Source: Priestia abyssalis | GTDB lineage: Bacteria > Bacillota > Bacilli > Bacillales > Bacillaceae_H | Assembly (NCBI RefSeq): GCF_002019595.1 | Contig: NZ_KV917369.1 | Span: 4,232,624-4,296,623 of the forward strand | DNA length: 64,000 bases | Direction: 5' to 3' | Shown here: piece after piece, positions 25,079 to 35,550 of the stretch | Layout of the letters: every line of letters begins with the position of its first letter | How positions within the stretch are numbered: the stretch's first letter is position 1 | Made by a program: the position numbers and the translations under genes | The notes under the pieces: model-generated | The model's database searches: none | What the model was told of the DNA's origin: nothing | Seen by the model: the letters and a program-made list of their open reading frames with translations, nothing else

Positions 25079-26320
25079 TTATTTTTGGAGGCCTTTTGGC
25101 ATTTCTCCGCTTGGACTGATCAATGAGAGAGCAAAAGTATCTGCAAAAATATCCCTTGCCAGATTATCGACACTTTCCTTAGTCACATTGTTCACAAGAT
25201 CAATAATTTCATCTAATGAACGGTGCTGGCTGAGCAGCAATTCATTCTTCCCATTTCTGCTCATTCGGCTGTTTGTGCTTTCAAGGCTTAACATTAAGTT
25301 CCCTTTTAATTGTTCTTTGCTGTTATGCAGCTCTTTCTCGGTAATCCCTTGATCTTTCAGCTGATAAAGCGTTTCCTGGATTGTGTCATACAACATATCC
25401 AGCTGATTGCTGCCTGTACCGCCATAAACGGTCAGCATTCCGGTATCACGGTAAGCAGAATGATAGGAAAATACGGAATAAGCCAATCCGCGCTGTTCAC
25501 GAACCTCCTGGAACAATCGGCTGCTCATGCTTCCGCCTAACACATTGTTCAATACAATTAAGCTGTATACATCTTTATGACCGATTTGCATTCCTTTAAA
25601 GCCGAGACATAAATGGGCTTGCTCTGTTTCTTTTTTGCGTGCAAGATGATTGGCATGGAATTGAGGCGTGACAAATACAGTCGGTTCATGACCTGTTTCA
25701 TACGTTCCAAAATATTGCTCCGCTTTTTTAATAAAGCTTTCGTCCACATTTCCGGCAATAGAGATTACGACATTTTCCGGTATGTACATTTCATTCATAT
25801 ATTGTCGGAGCGTGTCTCCGTTAAACGTTTCCAATGTTTCTTCGGTGCCTAAAATCGGATACCCCAGCGGATGTTTTTCATACACAGCCTTGCTTAACAA
25901 ATCGTGAACAATATCATCCGGTGTATCTTCATACATTTTAATTTCTTCATATACGACATTTTTCTCTTTCTTTAACTCTTCTTCATCAAAAGTGGAGTTG
26001 AAAAACATATCAGCTAATACATCCAGGGCCTGATCGGCATGCTCATCTAGTACTTTCGCATAATAACACGTATATTCCTTAGACGTAAATGCATTCACTT
26101 GACCTCCGATGCGATCAAAGCTTTCGGCAATTTCCCTTGCTGATCTTGTTTTGGTTCCTTTAAAAAACATATGCTCTAAAAAATGGGAAACCCCATTGAG
26201 TTCAGGCGTTTCGTTGCGGGATCCTGTTCCAATCCAAACGCCTATTGCCACTGAGCGAACAGTTGGAATATTTTCTAATACGATTCTTACACCATTTTGA
26301 CAAGTATATCGTTTTATCAA
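25079..26320 (-). CDS. mlpA: M16 zinc processing peptidase MlpA
   Basis: A 413-residue M16B peptidase, similar to mitochondrial processing peptidase. The zinc motif GVSHFLEHMFFKGT near residues 44-57 is intact, and the distal Glu lies in NVVYEEIKMYEDTP near 127. C-terminal RLFQEVREQRGLAYSVFSYH is the usual substrate-side region. The start is TTG at 26320 with AGGAGG 7 bases upstream. It follows ylxY after 11 bases. In B. subtilis the product is needed for normal regulation of the extracellular protease gene aprE. Confidence 0.95.
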   Translation of the reverse strand: MIKRYTCQNGVRIVLENIPTVRSVAIGVWIGTGSRNETPELNGVSHFLEHMFFKGTKTRSAREIAESFDRIGGQVNAFTSKEYTCYYAKVLDEHADQALDVLADMFFNSTFDEEELKKEKNVVYEEIKMYEDTPDDIVHDLLSKAVYEKHPLGYPILGTEETLETFNGDTLRQYMNEMYIPENVVISIAGNVDESFIKKAEQYFGTYETGHEPTVFVTPQFHANHLARKKETEQAHLCLGFKGMQIGHKDVYSLIVLNNVLGGSMSSRLFQEVREQRGLAYSVFSYHSAYRDTGMLTVYGGTGSNQLDMLYDTIQETLYQLKDQGITEKELHNSKEQLKGNLMLSLESTNSRMSRNGKNELLLSQHRSLDEIIDLVNNVTKESVDNLARDIFADTFALSLISPSGEMPKGLQK

Positions 26321-26331
26321 GCGAGTGCCTC

Positions 26332-27312
26332 CTATCTTTTTTGAACGGATTGTTTTTTTATGATTCGCTCTTCACTTAACAAATCGGATACATCCCCCAA
26401 ACTATATCCTTTTTGTTTAATTTGTGTGATTAATTGATCTAGTGCTTTGGATGTGGCTTCTGTCGGATGCATCAATACCATGGCTCCAGGATGAATTTTG
26501 GTCATGACACGCTGAATGAGCACATCTGGCTGAGGCTTCTGCCAGTCCACTGTATCAACGCTCCACATAATTGTCCCCAGTTTCATCTGCGCTGCCTGAT
26601 CGACTACTTCCTGGCGATAGCTTCCGCTCGGAGGAGCAAACCACTGACATGTCTGCCCCGTGACCGATTGAATCACGGCATTTGTCTTTTCCAGCTCTTG
26701 TTTTATTTGGTTTTCACTCAACGTTTTCATATTGGGATGCGAAAAGGAATGATTTCCGATTTCATGTCCTGCATCGACAATCATTTTTGCCGCATCAGGA
26801 TTGTTCTTAACCCATCTCCCTTCAAGGAAGAACGTGGCCTTTACATGATGTTTTTTCAGCGTCTCCAACATGGGCGGGATGTATTCATTTCCCCATGCCA
26901 CATTAATAAGCAGTGAGACCATGGGCTTTTCCGGATGCCCTCTGTAAATCGGAGTCGGCGGGAGATCTTGTATGTGGACAGACGGGGAGATTTGTTGATA
27001 AATCAACTTGGTCTCATCAAATGTTCCCGTTTGCTTCATATTCTCATATGAAGCCTTAATGTCCACTTTTAATCCGTTATAGCCAGGAATAAGTTTCCAC
27101 ACTTTATCCACTTTAGCATTTTCAGGTGCAACTTCATAGTTTTTTGCTTTTAATTTGACTTCTTCATAGAGGTCATTCATTTCTTTGGCAGCAGGCAGTG
27201 CTTCTTCTTTTAAAGAATCAATATAAAAAGACGTATACGGATTTTGAACCGTTCCGTATGTCACAACTAATACAACACTAAAGGCCACTAGTTGAATCGT
27301 TATTCTCTTCAC
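26332..27312 (-). CDS. ylxY: polysaccharide deacetylase-like protein YlxY
   Basis: A 326-residue protein with an N-terminal signal anchor (ITIQLVAFSVVLVVTYG) and a C-terminal NodB-type deacetylase domain from about residue 125. The zinc His pair is present (GHEIGNHSFSHPNM), as is ATFFLEGRWVKNNP. However, the first catalytic motif, normally TFDDG, reads LLINVAWGNEY, so the metal-binding and catalytic Asp pair is missing. It is probably not an active deacetylase, or uses altered chemistry; a binding role is possible. The start is GTG after AAGGGGGG. It lies between pnp and mlpA. Confidence 0.93.
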   Translation of the reverse strand: MKRITIQLVAFSVVLVVTYGTVQNPYTSFYIDSLKEEALPAAKEMNDLYEEVKLKAKNYEVAPENAKVDKVWKLIPGYNGLKVDIKASYENMKQTGTFDETKLIYQQISPSVHIQDLPPTPIYRGHPEKPMVSLLINVAWGNEYIPPMLETLKKHHVKATFFLEGRWVKNNPDAAKMIVDAGHEIGNHSFSHPNMKTLSENQIKQELEKTNAVIQSVTGQTCQWFAPPSGSYRQEVVDQAAQMKLGTIMWSVDTVDWQKPQPDVLIQRVMTKIHPGAMVLMHPTEATSKALDQLITQIKQKGYSLGDVSDLLSEERIIKKQSVQKR

Positions 27313-27410
27313 TTATGCTTCCCCCCTTATACTAAAAAATATGTATAGAGGGGACAAGGTAGAACATAGACCTGCGGACAAGGATATAAGGGCAGTTAAG
27401 CTGAATATGC

Positions 27411-27437
27411 GAAAAAAAGCCGGGATTTACCCAGCCT
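27411..27437 (-). terminator. intrinsic terminator of pnp
   Basis: AGGCTGGG pairs with CCCGGCTT around a 5-base loop, followed on the minus strand by TTTTTTTC. Confidence 0.88.
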
Positions 27438-27446
27438 TTCAGTGCT

Positions 27447-29570
27447 TTATTGTTGAGCCTCTTTTTGCTCTCTTTGTTCTTTTAATACGACTTTTCGAGA
27501 TAGGTTGACGCGTCCTTGTTTATCAATTTCCATTACTTTAACAAGAATTTCATCACCGATGGCGACAACATCCTCTACTTTTCCTACTCGCTCTTCTGCA
27601 AGTTCAGAAATATGCACAAGGCCGTCCTTACCACTGAACAGTTCCACGAATGCTCCGAATTTCTCAATTCGTTTCACTTTTCCTAAGTACATTTGGCCGA
27701 CTTCGACTTCACGTACAATATCTTCAATAATTTTCTTCGCTTTTTGGTTCATCTCTTGATTGATTGAAGAAATAAAGATTGTACCATCTTGCTCAATATC
27801 AATCTTAACGCCTGTTTCTTCGATGATTTTGTTGATTTGTTTTCCACTTGGTCCAATAACATCACGGATTTTGTCAGGGTTGATTGTCATGGTTAAGATT
27901 TTTGGCGCATAAGCAGAAAGCTCAGTTCTTGGCTCACTAATAATCGTTAACATATGTTCTAAAATATGCATACGACCTGTTTTTGCCTGCTGCAGGGCTT
28001 CTTCTAAAATCTCACGGGATAAGCCTTCGATTTTAATATCCATTTGAAGTGCCGTTACACCTTTTGCTGTTCCAGCTACTTTAAAGTCCATATCACCTAA
28101 ATGGTCTTCCATCCCTTGAATATCCGTTAAAATCGTGTAATGTTCTCCGGATTTTACAAGTCCCATCGCAATTCCTGCCACTGGTGCTTTAATTGGCACC
28201 CCTGCATCCATCATCGCTAATGTACTGGCACAAATACTCGCCTGAGATGTCGATCCGTTTGATTCTAATACTTCCGAAACAAGACGGACTGTATAAGGAA
28301 AATCCTTTTCAGACGGAATAACTGGTTCAAGTGCGCGCTCTCCTAAAGCACCGTGACCAATTTCGCGGCGGCCTGGTCCTCTTATTGGTCCTGTTTCCCC
28401 AACGCTGAATGAAGGGAAATTATAATGGTGCATAAAACGCTTGGACTCTTCAATCCCAAGTCCGTCTAAAATTTGCACATCACCTAATGCACCAAGTGTA
28501 CAAATGCTGAGTGCTTGGGTTTGTCCACGTTTGAATAATCCAGATCCGTGTGTCCGCGGCAATAGATCAACTTCTGATGCAAGTGGACGAATTTGATCGA
28601 TTTTGCGGCCGTCTGGACGAATTTTTTCAACGGTAATTAAACGGCGAACTTCTTCTTTGACTAATTTAGATAAAATTTCTTTAACTTGCTTTAACGTAGC
28701 TTCGTCTGCTTCTTCCGTTTCGTATTTTTCAACGACAGCTTTTTTGACAGCAGTGATAGCTTCTTCACGAGCATGTTTTTCTACTACTTGCACGGCAACA
28801 TTAATATCAGATCCTGCCATTTCACGGATTTGCGCTTCAAGCTCTTTATCGACCTCATATAATTGCACATCCGTTTTCTCTTTGCCCACTGCTGCCACAA
28901 TCGTTTCTTGGAAGGCAATTAATCGCTTGATTTCTTCGTGGCCAAACATGATAGCTTCAAGCATCACTTCTTCCGGTACTTCATCTGCGCCTGCTTCTAC
29001 CATGTTAATAGCATCTTTTGTACCCGCTACAACAAGGTGAATATCGCTTTTTTCCATTTGTTCAACAGAAGGGTTGATCACAAACTCATTATCGATTCGT
29101 CCGACAATGACACCAGCAATCGGTCCCTCAAATGGAATATCAGAAATCGAAAGGGCAAGGGACGAGCCAAACATCGCTGCTACTTCAGAAGAGCAGTTTT
29201 GTTCAACACTCATCACGATACTAATGACTTGAACTTCATTACGAAAACCGTCTGCAAATAACGGACGGATTGGTCGGTCGATTAGACGGCTTGCCAAGAT
29301 AGCTTTTTCACTTGGACGGCCCTCACGTTTAATAAATCCACCTGGAATTTTCCCTACCGCATATAATCTTTCTTCATAGTTCACAGTTAATGGGAAAAAG
29401 TCTAAATTTTTTGGTTCTTTTGATGCCGTTGCTGTACTTAATACAGCAGTATCTCCATAACGGATTAGTGCAGCACCATTTGCTTGTTGTGCAAGCTGCC
29501 CAACTTCAACTGTCAGTTGACGGCCTGCTAGTTCTATGGAGAAAACTTGTTTTTCGTGTTCCATATTCAC
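27447..29570 (-). CDS. pnp: polyribonucleotide nucleotidyltransferase (PNPase)
   Basis: A 707-residue 3'-5' phosphorolytic exoribonuclease. Two RNase PH domains ([40 protein letters not shown]) flank an all-alpha linker. A KH domain ([20 protein letters not shown] near residues 560-580) and an S1 domain ([20 protein letters not shown]) close the protein. The GTG at 29570 follows GAGGGG by 5 bases; an ATG two codons later is an alternative. It lies downstream of rpsO, separated by a strong terminator, the classic rpsO-pnp arrangement. PNPase takes part in RNA turnover and, in Bacillus, in DNA repair and competence. Confidence 0.97.
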   Translation of the reverse strand: MNMEHEKQVFSIELAGRQLTVEVGQLAQQANGAALIRYGDTAVLSTATASKEPKNLDFFPLTVNYEERLYAVGKIPGGFIKREGRPSEKAILASRLIDRPIRPLFADGFRNEVQVISIVMSVEQNCSSEVAAMFGSSLALSISDIPFEGPIAGVIVGRIDNEFVINPSVEQMEKSDIHLVVAGTKDAINMVEAGADEVPEEVMLEAIMFGHEEIKRLIAFQETIVAAVGKEKTDVQLYEVDKELEAQIREMAGSDINVAVQVVEKHAREEAITAVKKAVVEKYETEEADEATLKQVKEILSKLVKEEVRRLITVEKIRPDGRKIDQIRPLASEVDLLPRTHGSGLFKRGQTQALSICTLGALGDVQILDGLGIEESKRFMHHYNFPSFSVGETGPIRGPGRREIGHGALGERALEPVIPSEKDFPYTVRLVSEVLESNGSTSQASICASTLAMMDAGVPIKAPVAGIAMGLVKSGEHYTILTDIQGMEDHLGDMDFKVAGTAKGVTALQMDIKIEGLSREILEEALQQAKTGRMHILEHMLTIISEPRTELSAYAPKILTMTINPDKIRDVIGPSGKQINKIIEETGVKIDIEQDGTIFISSINQEMNQKAKKIIEDIVREVEVGQMYLGKVKRIEKFGAFVELFSGKDGLVHISELAEERVGKVEDVVAIGDEILVKVMEIDKQGRVNLSRKVVLKEQREQKEAQQ

Positions 29571-29669
29571 GAGTGCCCCTCTCTACTATGTGTATCTACT
29601 CTAAAATAACTATTTGTTATTATGGACAAAATCGAAAATCTATTTCATATTATGTAAAATCTACATACT

Positions 29670-29697
29670 AAAAAAGCGGGAAAAATCCCGCTTTTTT
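29670..29697 (-). terminator. intrinsic terminator of rpsO
   Basis: AAAAAAGCGGG pairs with CCCGCTTTTTT around a 6-base loop, with the U tract in the descending arm. Confidence 0.93.
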
Positions 29698-29701
29698 ACA
29701 A

Positions 29702-30055
<354 letters not shown>

Positions 30056-30062
30056 ATTTGTT

Positions 30063-30091
30063 ATCTTACTATGTTTGGCTGCTAAATGCAA
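30063..30091 (-). promoter_or_regulatory. sigma-A-type promoter of rpsO
   Basis: TTGCAT, 17 bases and TAAGAT lie on the minus strand, just past the ribC stop. Confidence 0.65.
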
Positions 30092-30096
30092 GTCTT

Positions 30097-31086
30097 TTAG
30101 TGATTTCGTACACTTTTTAACAATGATGACCGTGGCTGCGATGAAAAATAAGCCATCGCCTCCTGCTTATCTGCACTAATCTGTGCTACTAACTCTTCTA
30201 TCCCTTTGAATTTCTTTTCAGTCCGCAGCATTTTATGCCACTTTACGACAACCGGCTCTCCGTAAATTTGTTCATCAAAGGAAAAGAGATGAACTTCAAT
30301 TGTAGGCTTGTCAAGACGCTCGTGAAAAGTCGGTTTGTATCCAATATTACAGACTCCCTCATACCACTTTCCATGAACGAGCATCTCTACGGCGTATACC
30401 CCAATCCTTGGAATGAGATAGGCGTCACTGGGTTCAATATTGGCCGTGGGAAAACCGATCGTTCTCCCCCGTTTGTCCCCGTCCACCACTTTTCCCTTTA
30501 ACGTATAATGCCTTCCCAATAAAGACGGAATCCGCTCTACTTCTCCTTCTTGTAAACACTTCCGGATAGTAGTCGAACTCACCTTTTCATCATTAATGGC
30601 CAATTTTTCCACCGTTGTCTGGGTGAACATATTCCGCGAATGAAACGGCAGGGTCTCCATCGTTCCTTTTCCAAGTTTACCGTACGAATAATCAAACCCA
30701 GCTACAACATGCTGTACGTTTAAACCGATAATATATTGATCAACAAATTGTTGAGGAAGCAATCCGGCGAACTCTTTGTCAAAATGAACCAGATATAAAA
30801 TATCGATTCCCAGTTCTTCAATTTGCTTAAGTTTTTCTTTCAGCGGAGTAATCATGTCTACACGCTGCACGTCTCTCCCAAGGATGACGGAAGGATGCGG
30901 GGAAAACGTCATGACGGCACTCGAAAGACCTTGTTGATCTGCCAATTTTTTCGCTGTCAAAATCACCTCTTGATGCCCTAAATGAACACCGTCAAAATAC
31001 CCCAATGCCATCACAGAAGGAGCCATTGCTTCCCGGCTGAAATGATGTGGATGCTGAATCTCAATCGTCACCAAAATTCCCGTCAC
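30097..31086 (-). CDS. ribC: bifunctional riboflavin kinase/FAD synthetase
   Basis: A 329-residue RibF/RibC protein. The N-terminal FMN adenylyltransferase domain carries VMALGYFDGVHLGHQEVI near residues 26-43 and later FDYSYGKLGKGTMETL. The C-terminal riboflavin kinase domain has GDKRGRTIGFPTANIEP near 212-228. It makes FMN and FAD and in B. subtilis indirectly controls riboflavin genes. The first start is GTG at 31086; a second GTG five codons on is an equally possible start. It follows truB by 23 bases, as in Bacillus. Confidence 0.95.
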   Translation of the reverse strand: MTGILVTIEIQHPHHFSREAMAPSVMALGYFDGVHLGHQEVILTAKKLADQQGLSSAVMTFSPHPSVILGRDVQRVDMITPLKEKLKQIEELGIDILYLVHFDKEFAGLLPQQFVDQYIIGLNVQHVVAGFDYSYGKLGKGTMETLPFHSRNMFTQTTVEKLAINDEKVSSTTIRKCLQEGEVERIPSLLGRHYTLKGKVVDGDKRGRTIGFPTANIEPSDAYLIPRIGVYAVEMLVHGKWYEGVCNIGYKPTFHERLDKPTIEVHLFSFDEQIYGEPVVVKWHKMLRTEKKFKGIEELVAQISADKQEAMAYFSSQPRSSLLKSVRNH

Positions 31087-31109
31087 CTTTCCTCTTCCAA
31101 CAGTGCAAG

Positions 31110-32021
31110 TTAAATGGCTAATACTTTTGTTGGTTTAATTAAGCCTTCCTTTTGAGGATGCTTTTCATAAATTGCTAAACACGTTCCGCTCGAATCCATC
31201 ATTAAAAATGGGCCTTCATCCATTTTAAAATCTGCTGGTTCGGGCAGTACCGCTCCATTTTTTACTTTCTCTGCTAATTTATCATTTATTTGCAGTTTCG
31301 GCAAATGATTAAGTGCCTGTTCAATCGATAAAAGGCGGTCTTGAACCTTTTCTTGCTCCACATAATTCTCTAGTTCTTCAAATGTTATGCAATCTTCCAA
31401 TGTAAATGCTCCTGAGCCGGTACGGATTAAGTCGGACATATGCGCAGGATAGCCTAATTTCTCTCCAATCATAACGGCAAGTGTCCGAACGTAAGTCCCT
31501 TTACTCCCTGTCACGCGAAAACGAAAAGAAACGGTGTCTCCCTCAAACAACTGGCGGTCATCGAGGAGTACCAGCTCATGAATCGTAATTGTTCTTGTTG
31601 GACGCTCCACTTCGATTCCGGCCCGCGCATACTCGTATAATTTTTTCCCATTCACTTTTACGGCCGAATACATGGGAGGCGTTTGCTCGATTGTACCCGT
31701 AAGAGAGGCGAGTACCTGTAAAATTTCACTTCGAGTGATAGGAGCGGACACTGCTTTCTCATCTACCGTTTCACCAGACGCATCTTCTGTTGTCGTAGAA
31801 AAACCGAGTGTTACTTCTCCTTCATACGTTTTCGTAGCAGCCGTTAAATATTCAACGATTTTCGTCGCCCGCCCAATGCAAATTGGTAATACACCTGTTA
31901 CATCAGGATCGAGCGTACCTGTATGTCCCACTTTTTTCGTTCTTAATAGCTTACGCACTTTAAATACGCAGTCGTGGGATGTCAACCCTTTTGGTTTATT
32001 TAGCACTAATACGCCTTCCAC
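31110..32021 (-). CDS. truB: tRNA pseudouridine-55 synthase
   Basis: A 303-residue enzyme that converts U55 of the tRNA T loop to pseudouridine. The catalytic Asp sits in KVGHTGTLDPDVTGVLPIC near residue 40. Other family motifs are QTPPMYSAVKVNGKKLYEYA near 114 and SKGTYVRTLAVMIGE near 173. The start is GTG with AAAGGAG upstream. Unusually, 392 bases with large hairpins separate it from rbfA, so truB-ribC may be transcribed apart from the infB operon. Confidence 0.96.
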   Translation of the reverse strand: MEGVLVLNKPKGLTSHDCVFKVRKLLRTKKVGHTGTLDPDVTGVLPICIGRATKIVEYLTAATKTYEGEVTLGFSTTTEDASGETVDEKAVSAPITRSEILQVLASLTGTIEQTPPMYSAVKVNGKKLYEYARAGIEVERPTRTITIHELVLLDDRQLFEGDTVSFRFRVTGSKGTYVRTLAVMIGEKLGYPAHMSDLIRTGSGAFTLEDCITFEELENYVEQEKVQDRLLSIEQALNHLPKLQINDKLAEKVKNGAVLPEPADFKMDEGPFLMMDSSGTCLAIYEKHPQKEGLIKPTKVLAI

Positions 32022-32224
32022 ACTGTTACACTCCTTTTGTACATGATGTTATGTAATAGAGATTGTTCAAAAAATCCGGGGAAAATGACATTCGAACTTC
32101 ATGTCCTTTTTGAGCACACCTATAGTCTTTCCACATCATTGCTAATGTACTTTTCTTATACAGCTTCATCCATCTAATATTTATCCGTTATTCACGATTA
32201 CTGGACCCTTATTGACTAAAGGGA

Positions 32225-32270
32225 TCTTCCATCAGCGGGAAGGTTAATGCCCGTTAATGCGGGATAAACT
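32225..32270 (+). repeat. possible dispersed repeat (copy A)
   Basis: CTTCCATCAGCGGGAAGG, then CCCGTTAATGCGGGATAAAC, resembles the minus-strand segment at 46604-46648 (CTTCCATCAGTGAGG, then CCCGGTTAAGGCGGGTAAA). Both are intergenic. Similarity is partial. Confidence 0.4.
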
Positions 32271-32294
32271 CTCCTTTATATCTCTTTAACTGAA

Positions 32295-32346
32295 ATGAAC
32301 CGCCGCAGAAATCTTGAAATTCAATGGATTTCTGATGGCGGTTCAT
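32295..32346 (-). repeat. large inverted repeat between rbfA and truB
   Basis: ATGAACCGCC pairs with GGCGGTTCAT, and inside it CAGAAATC pairs with GATTTCTG, offset by one or two bases, around a 13-base loop. It may be a terminator (followed by TTTC) or an RNA-stability hairpin. Confidence 0.7.
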
Positions 32347-32364
32347 CATGTTTTTAAGATTTTC

Positions 32365-32393
32365 GCTTCAACGTTTTCATTTTACGTTGAAGC
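32365..32393 (-). terminator. hairpin after rbfA
   Basis: GCTTCAACGT pairs perfectly with ACGTTGAAGC around a 9-base loop, 21 bases past the rbfA stop. There is no U tract on the minus strand. Confidence 0.6.
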
Positions 32394-32413
32394 ATCTTTC
32401 TTATATTGATAGG

Positions 32414-32779
32414 TTACTGATTGTCTTGATCTTCGTTTTGCTCTTTTTGAATTTCATGAAGCAATGATTCAATGCGGTTTCCGTAGTCGATTGACTCATC
32501 GAATTCAAAGATGATTTCAGGAGTTTTACGAAGACGAATACGCTGACCGATTTCAGATCGAATAAAGCCTTTTGCTTTTGCTAAACCTTTTAACGTATTT
32601 TGGCGTTGTTCTTCATCACCTAAAACCGAGATGAATACTTTCGCCTGCTGTAAATCTCCTGTCACCTGTACGTCTGTTACCGTAACAAAGCCAATGCGAG
32701 GATCTTTAATTTTGCGACTGATGATTTCACCTAATTCTTTTTTCATCTGTTCGCCAACTCTGTTTGGTCTTATCTTCAT
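32414..32779 (-). CDS. rbfA: 30S ribosome-binding factor A
   Basis: A 121-residue cold-shock and ribosome assembly factor that binds the 30S subunit and helps mature the 16S rRNA 5' end. The KH-type fold shows [40 protein letters not shown] and [21 protein letters not shown] chose the ATG at 32779 because GTGAGGTGAT lies upstream at normal spacing; a longer in-frame version would overlap ylxP and add eight residues absent from the family. It ends the infB operon in front of large hairpins. Confidence 0.95.
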   Translation of the reverse strand: MKIRPNRVGEQMKKELGEIISRKIKDPRIGFVTVTDVQVTGDLQQAKVFISVLGDEEQRQNTLKGLAKAKGFIRSEIGQRIRLRKTPEIIFEFDESIDYGNRIESLLHEIQKEQNEDQDNQ

Positions 32780-32793
32780 CCGTATCACCTCAC

Positions 32794-33072
32794 TTATAAC
32801 CACTCGAACGATGTCTCTGCACGCTCAATTTCCGGAAAAGAATCGATCATGCTCAAAGCTTGCTGCAACTCTTTTTCTGTCGATTGGCGTGTTGATGAGA
32901 TGGCCACCATTCCAATCTTGGTTCGCTGCCAAGTATCTTGGTAATCCAATTCCGAAACAGATATATTATAACGCTGTTTCAATCTCATGATAATGCGTTG
33001 AAGGACAGCACGCTTTTCCTTCAGAGATGCTGCATCGTAGATGAGGCACTCACATTCAACATATGCGATCAT
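32794..33072 (-). CDS. ylxP: YlxP, DUF503 family protein
   Basis: A 92-residue protein of the DUF503/YlxP family ([40 protein letters not shown]). It has a ferredoxin-like fold signature and no catalytic residues that I can name. Its ATG overlaps the infB stop by 4 bases. It is conserved in the nusA-infB operon of Firmicutes, so a role in ribosome biogenesis or translation is likely but unproven. Confidence 0.92.
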   Translation of the reverse strand: MIAYVECECLIYDAASLKEKRAVLQRIIMRLKQRYNISVSELDYQDTWQRTKIGMVAISSTRQSTEKELQQALSMIDSFPEIERAETSFEWL

Positions 33073-35228
33073 TTGCGTTCGATTTCTTGCATGACGTATG
33101 CTTCAATGATGTCTCCTTCTTTAATATCATTGAAATTTTTAAGGGTAATACCGCATTCATATCCTTGAGATACTTCTTTTGCATCATCTTTGAAACGCTT
33201 AAGCGCGTCAACTTCCCCTTCGAAAATAACGATGCCGTCACGAATTAAGCGAATGCTGCTGTCACGCGTAATTTTACCGTCCGTTACATAGCTTCCCGCA
33301 ATCGTACCAATTTTAGATACTTTAAACGTTGTACGCACTTCCACCTGACCGATGACTTTTTCTTCGAATTCAGGATCAAGCATCCCTTTCATCGCTGATT
33401 CGATTTCATCGATTACGTTATAGATGATGCGGTGAAGACGAACATCTACTTCTTCTGCTTCTGCTGTCCGTTTTGCATTGACATCCGGACGGACGTTGAA
33501 GCCGATGACAATAGCATTTGAAGCCGTTGCTAAAATAATATCGGATTCCGTAATCGCCCCTACACCCGTATGAATGATTTTAACGTTTACGCCTTCTACC
33601 TCAATTTTACGTAAAGACGCTGCTAACGCTTCAACAGAACCTTGAACATCCGCTTTTACGATGACGTTCAAGTCTTTCATTTCACCTTGTTTAATTTTTT
33701 CGAACAAGTCCTCAAGACTTACACGCGATTTCTCTCCGCGCTGTTCTTGCAGTTGTTTTTGGGCACGCGCTTCACCGATTTGGCGAGCCTTTTTCTCATC
33801 TTCAAATACCATGAAACGATCTCCCGCAAGAGGAACCTCATTCAACCCTGTAATTTCAACAGGTGTAGAAGGTCCTGCTTCTTTTACGCGGCGGCCAAGG
33901 TCATTGACCATTGCACGAACACGGCCGAATGTATTACCGACAACAATTGGATCACCAACACGCAATGTTCCATTTTGAACCAATAATGTAGCAACAGATC
34001 CGCGTCCTTTATCCAATTGTGCTTCAATAACCGTACCTAATGCACGGCGGCTTGGATTTGCTTTATATTCTTCTACCTCACTTACAAGAAGAATCATTTC
34101 AAGTAAATTATCGATTCCTTCTCCTGTTAAAGCGGACAGTGGACAGAAGATTGTATCTCCGCCCCATGCTTCTGCGACGATGCCGTGCTCTGTCAATTCT
34201 TGCATCACACGATCAGGGTTAGCTGTTTCTTTATCGATTTTGTTGACCGCCACGATAAGAGGTACTTCAGCTGCTTTAGCATGGTTGATAGCCTCAACTG
34301 TTTGCGGCATAACACCATCATCTGCAGCTACAACAAGAATGGTGATATCCGTTACTTGTGCACCGCGCGCGCGCATCGTCGTAAACGCTGCGTGACCAGG
34401 TGTATCCAAGAACGTAATTTTCTTATCGTTTACTTCTACTTGATAAGCACCGATATGCTGGGTAATTCCCCCTGCTTCACCTGCTGTTACTTTTGTATTA
34501 CGAATTGAATCAAGAAGCGTTGTTTTACCATGGTCAACGTGACCCATGATCGTTACAACCGGCGGACGCTCGCGAAGATCTTTCTCATCATCAATGATTT
34601 CAATCGTTTCGAACTCTTTTTCATTGATGATAATTTCTTCTTCCACTTCTACACCGTACTCGCCTGCGATTAATTCGATGGCATCTTTATCAAGCTCTTG
34701 GTTGATCGTAGCCATGACACCTAAAAGGAAAAGTTTTTTGATGATCTCAGACGGCTCTTTTCCTAATTTCTTCGCCAGTTCTGTCACCGTTAAGCTTTCT
34801 GAGAAAGTGATTTTCTCTGGAAGCGGTCTTTCTTTTCTTGGCTGAGGCTGGTATGGTGTGTTTTGTTGCTGAGGTCTTTTGCCTTTTTTATTATTGCGGT
34901 TATTGTTGCCTCGGTTGAACGGCTTCTTATCGTTTGATCCCGGTCCTTTTACCTGCGGTTTCTTTTTGCCGAATTTTTCTTCTCCCGCAGCAGGAGCATC
35001 TTCTTCTTCATAGCTCTTTAATGTTTGTTTAATAACAGGAGCAGAAGAAACTGATACCCCGCCCTTATTGTTTTTCAAGAAAAATGAATCCAATTTTTGT
35101 ACAGAATCTCCTTCAATGGTTGCCATGTGATTAGACACTTCTACACCATGTTCTTTTAATTTATTGATCACATCTTTACTTGAAAGATTATGTTTTTTTG
35201 CATATTCGTATACACGAACTTTACTCAT
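33069..35228 (-). CDS. infB: translation initiation factor IF-2
   Basis: A 719-residue GTPase that places initiator fMet-tRNA on the 30S subunit and drives subunit joining. An N-terminal IF2-N domain ([20 protein letters not shown]) is followed by a basic, Asn/Lys-rich linker near residues 85-135. The G domain has P-loop [12 protein letters not shown] near 228-239, DTPGHAAF and NKID. C-terminal domains II-IV follow to [31 protein letters not shown] precedes the ATG. Length agrees with B. subtilis IF-2. Confidence 0.98.
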   Translation of the reverse strand: MSKVRVYEYAKKHNLSSKDVINKLKEHGVEVSNHMATIEGDSVQKLDSFFLKNNKGGVSVSSAPVIKQTLKSYEEEDAPAAGEEKFGKKKPQVKGPGSNDKKPFNRGNNNRNNKKGKRPQQQNTPYQPQPRKERPLPEKITFSESLTVTELAKKLGKEPSEIIKKLFLLGVMATINQELDKDAIELIAGEYGVEVEEEIIINEKEFETIEIIDDEKDLRERPPVVTIMGHVDHGKTTLLDSIRNTKVTAGEAGGITQHIGAYQVEVNDKKITFLDTPGHAAFTTMRARGAQVTDITILVVAADDGVMPQTVEAINHAKAAEVPLIVAVNKIDKETANPDRVMQELTEHGIVAEAWGGDTIFCPLSALTGEGIDNLLEMILLVSEVEEYKANPSRRALGTVIEAQLDKGRGSVATLLVQNGTLRVGDPIVVGNTFGRVRAMVNDLGRRVKEAGPSTPVEITGLNEVPLAGDRFMVFEDEKKARQIGEARAQKQLQEQRGEKSRVSLEDLFEKIKQGEMKDLNVIVKADVQGSVEALAASLRKIEVEGVNVKIIHTGVGAITESDIILATASNAIVIGFNVRPDVNAKRTAEAEEVDVRLHRIIYNVIDEIESAMKGMLDPEFEEKVIGQVEVRTTFKVSKIGTIAGSYVTDGKITRDSSIRLIRDGIVIFEGEVDALKRFKDDAKEVSQGYECGITLKNFNDIKEGDIIEAYVMQEIERK

Positions 35229-35247
35229 ACTTTCACCCCCAAAAAAA

Positions 35248-35550
35248 TTAATCGAGCATTGTCATCAGCTTCTTCGCAAATCCCTCGTCCGTAATCGCCA
35301 CGACTACTCGTGCATCTTTGCCAATCGCCTGTCCCAGTTGATAGCGGTCCGGTACATGCTTAAGGGGCACTTTGTAAAACGAACATTTGTCCGACACTTT
35401 TTTAATCGTATTGGCTGAGGCATCTGATGATAATAAAACCACTTTTGCTTTCTGTTTCCGAACGTCATTAATGACCAGTTCTTCACCTGAAATGACTTTT
35501 CGCGCTCGATTTGCTAGTCCTAAGAAAGATTGCCATTGTTCTTGTTTCAT
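35248..35550 (-). CDS. ylxQ: L7Ae-type ribosomal protein YlxQ
   Basis: A 100-residue K-turn RNA-binding protein of the L7Ae/L30e family (also called RplGA). [20 protein letters not shown] and [20 protein letters not shown] match the family's RNA-binding face. It starts 4 bases before the end of ylxR, so translation is coupled. It lies between ylxR and infB as in other Firmicutes. Confidence 0.93.
   Translation of the reverse strand: MKQEQWQSFLGLANRARKVISGEELVINDVRKQKAKVVLLSSDASANTIKKVSDKCSFYKVPLKHVPDRYQLGQAIGKDARVVVAITDEGFAKKLMTMLD

Larger units (their letters stand above)
32022..32413 (-). other. 392-base intergenic region between rbfA and truB
   Basis: No gene is seen. It contains two large inverted repeats near rbfA (32365-32393 and 32295-32346) and a repeat-like segment at 32225-32270 that resembles one at 46604-46648. 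The truB promoter should lie in the remaining 170 bases, but I could not identify it. Confidence 0.6.

Noticed and set aside
28603-29261. plus-strand open frames within pnp
   Set aside because: They are opposite the well-conserved pnp coding sequence and their composition (long Ser/Thr runs) is that of a reverse-strand shadow.
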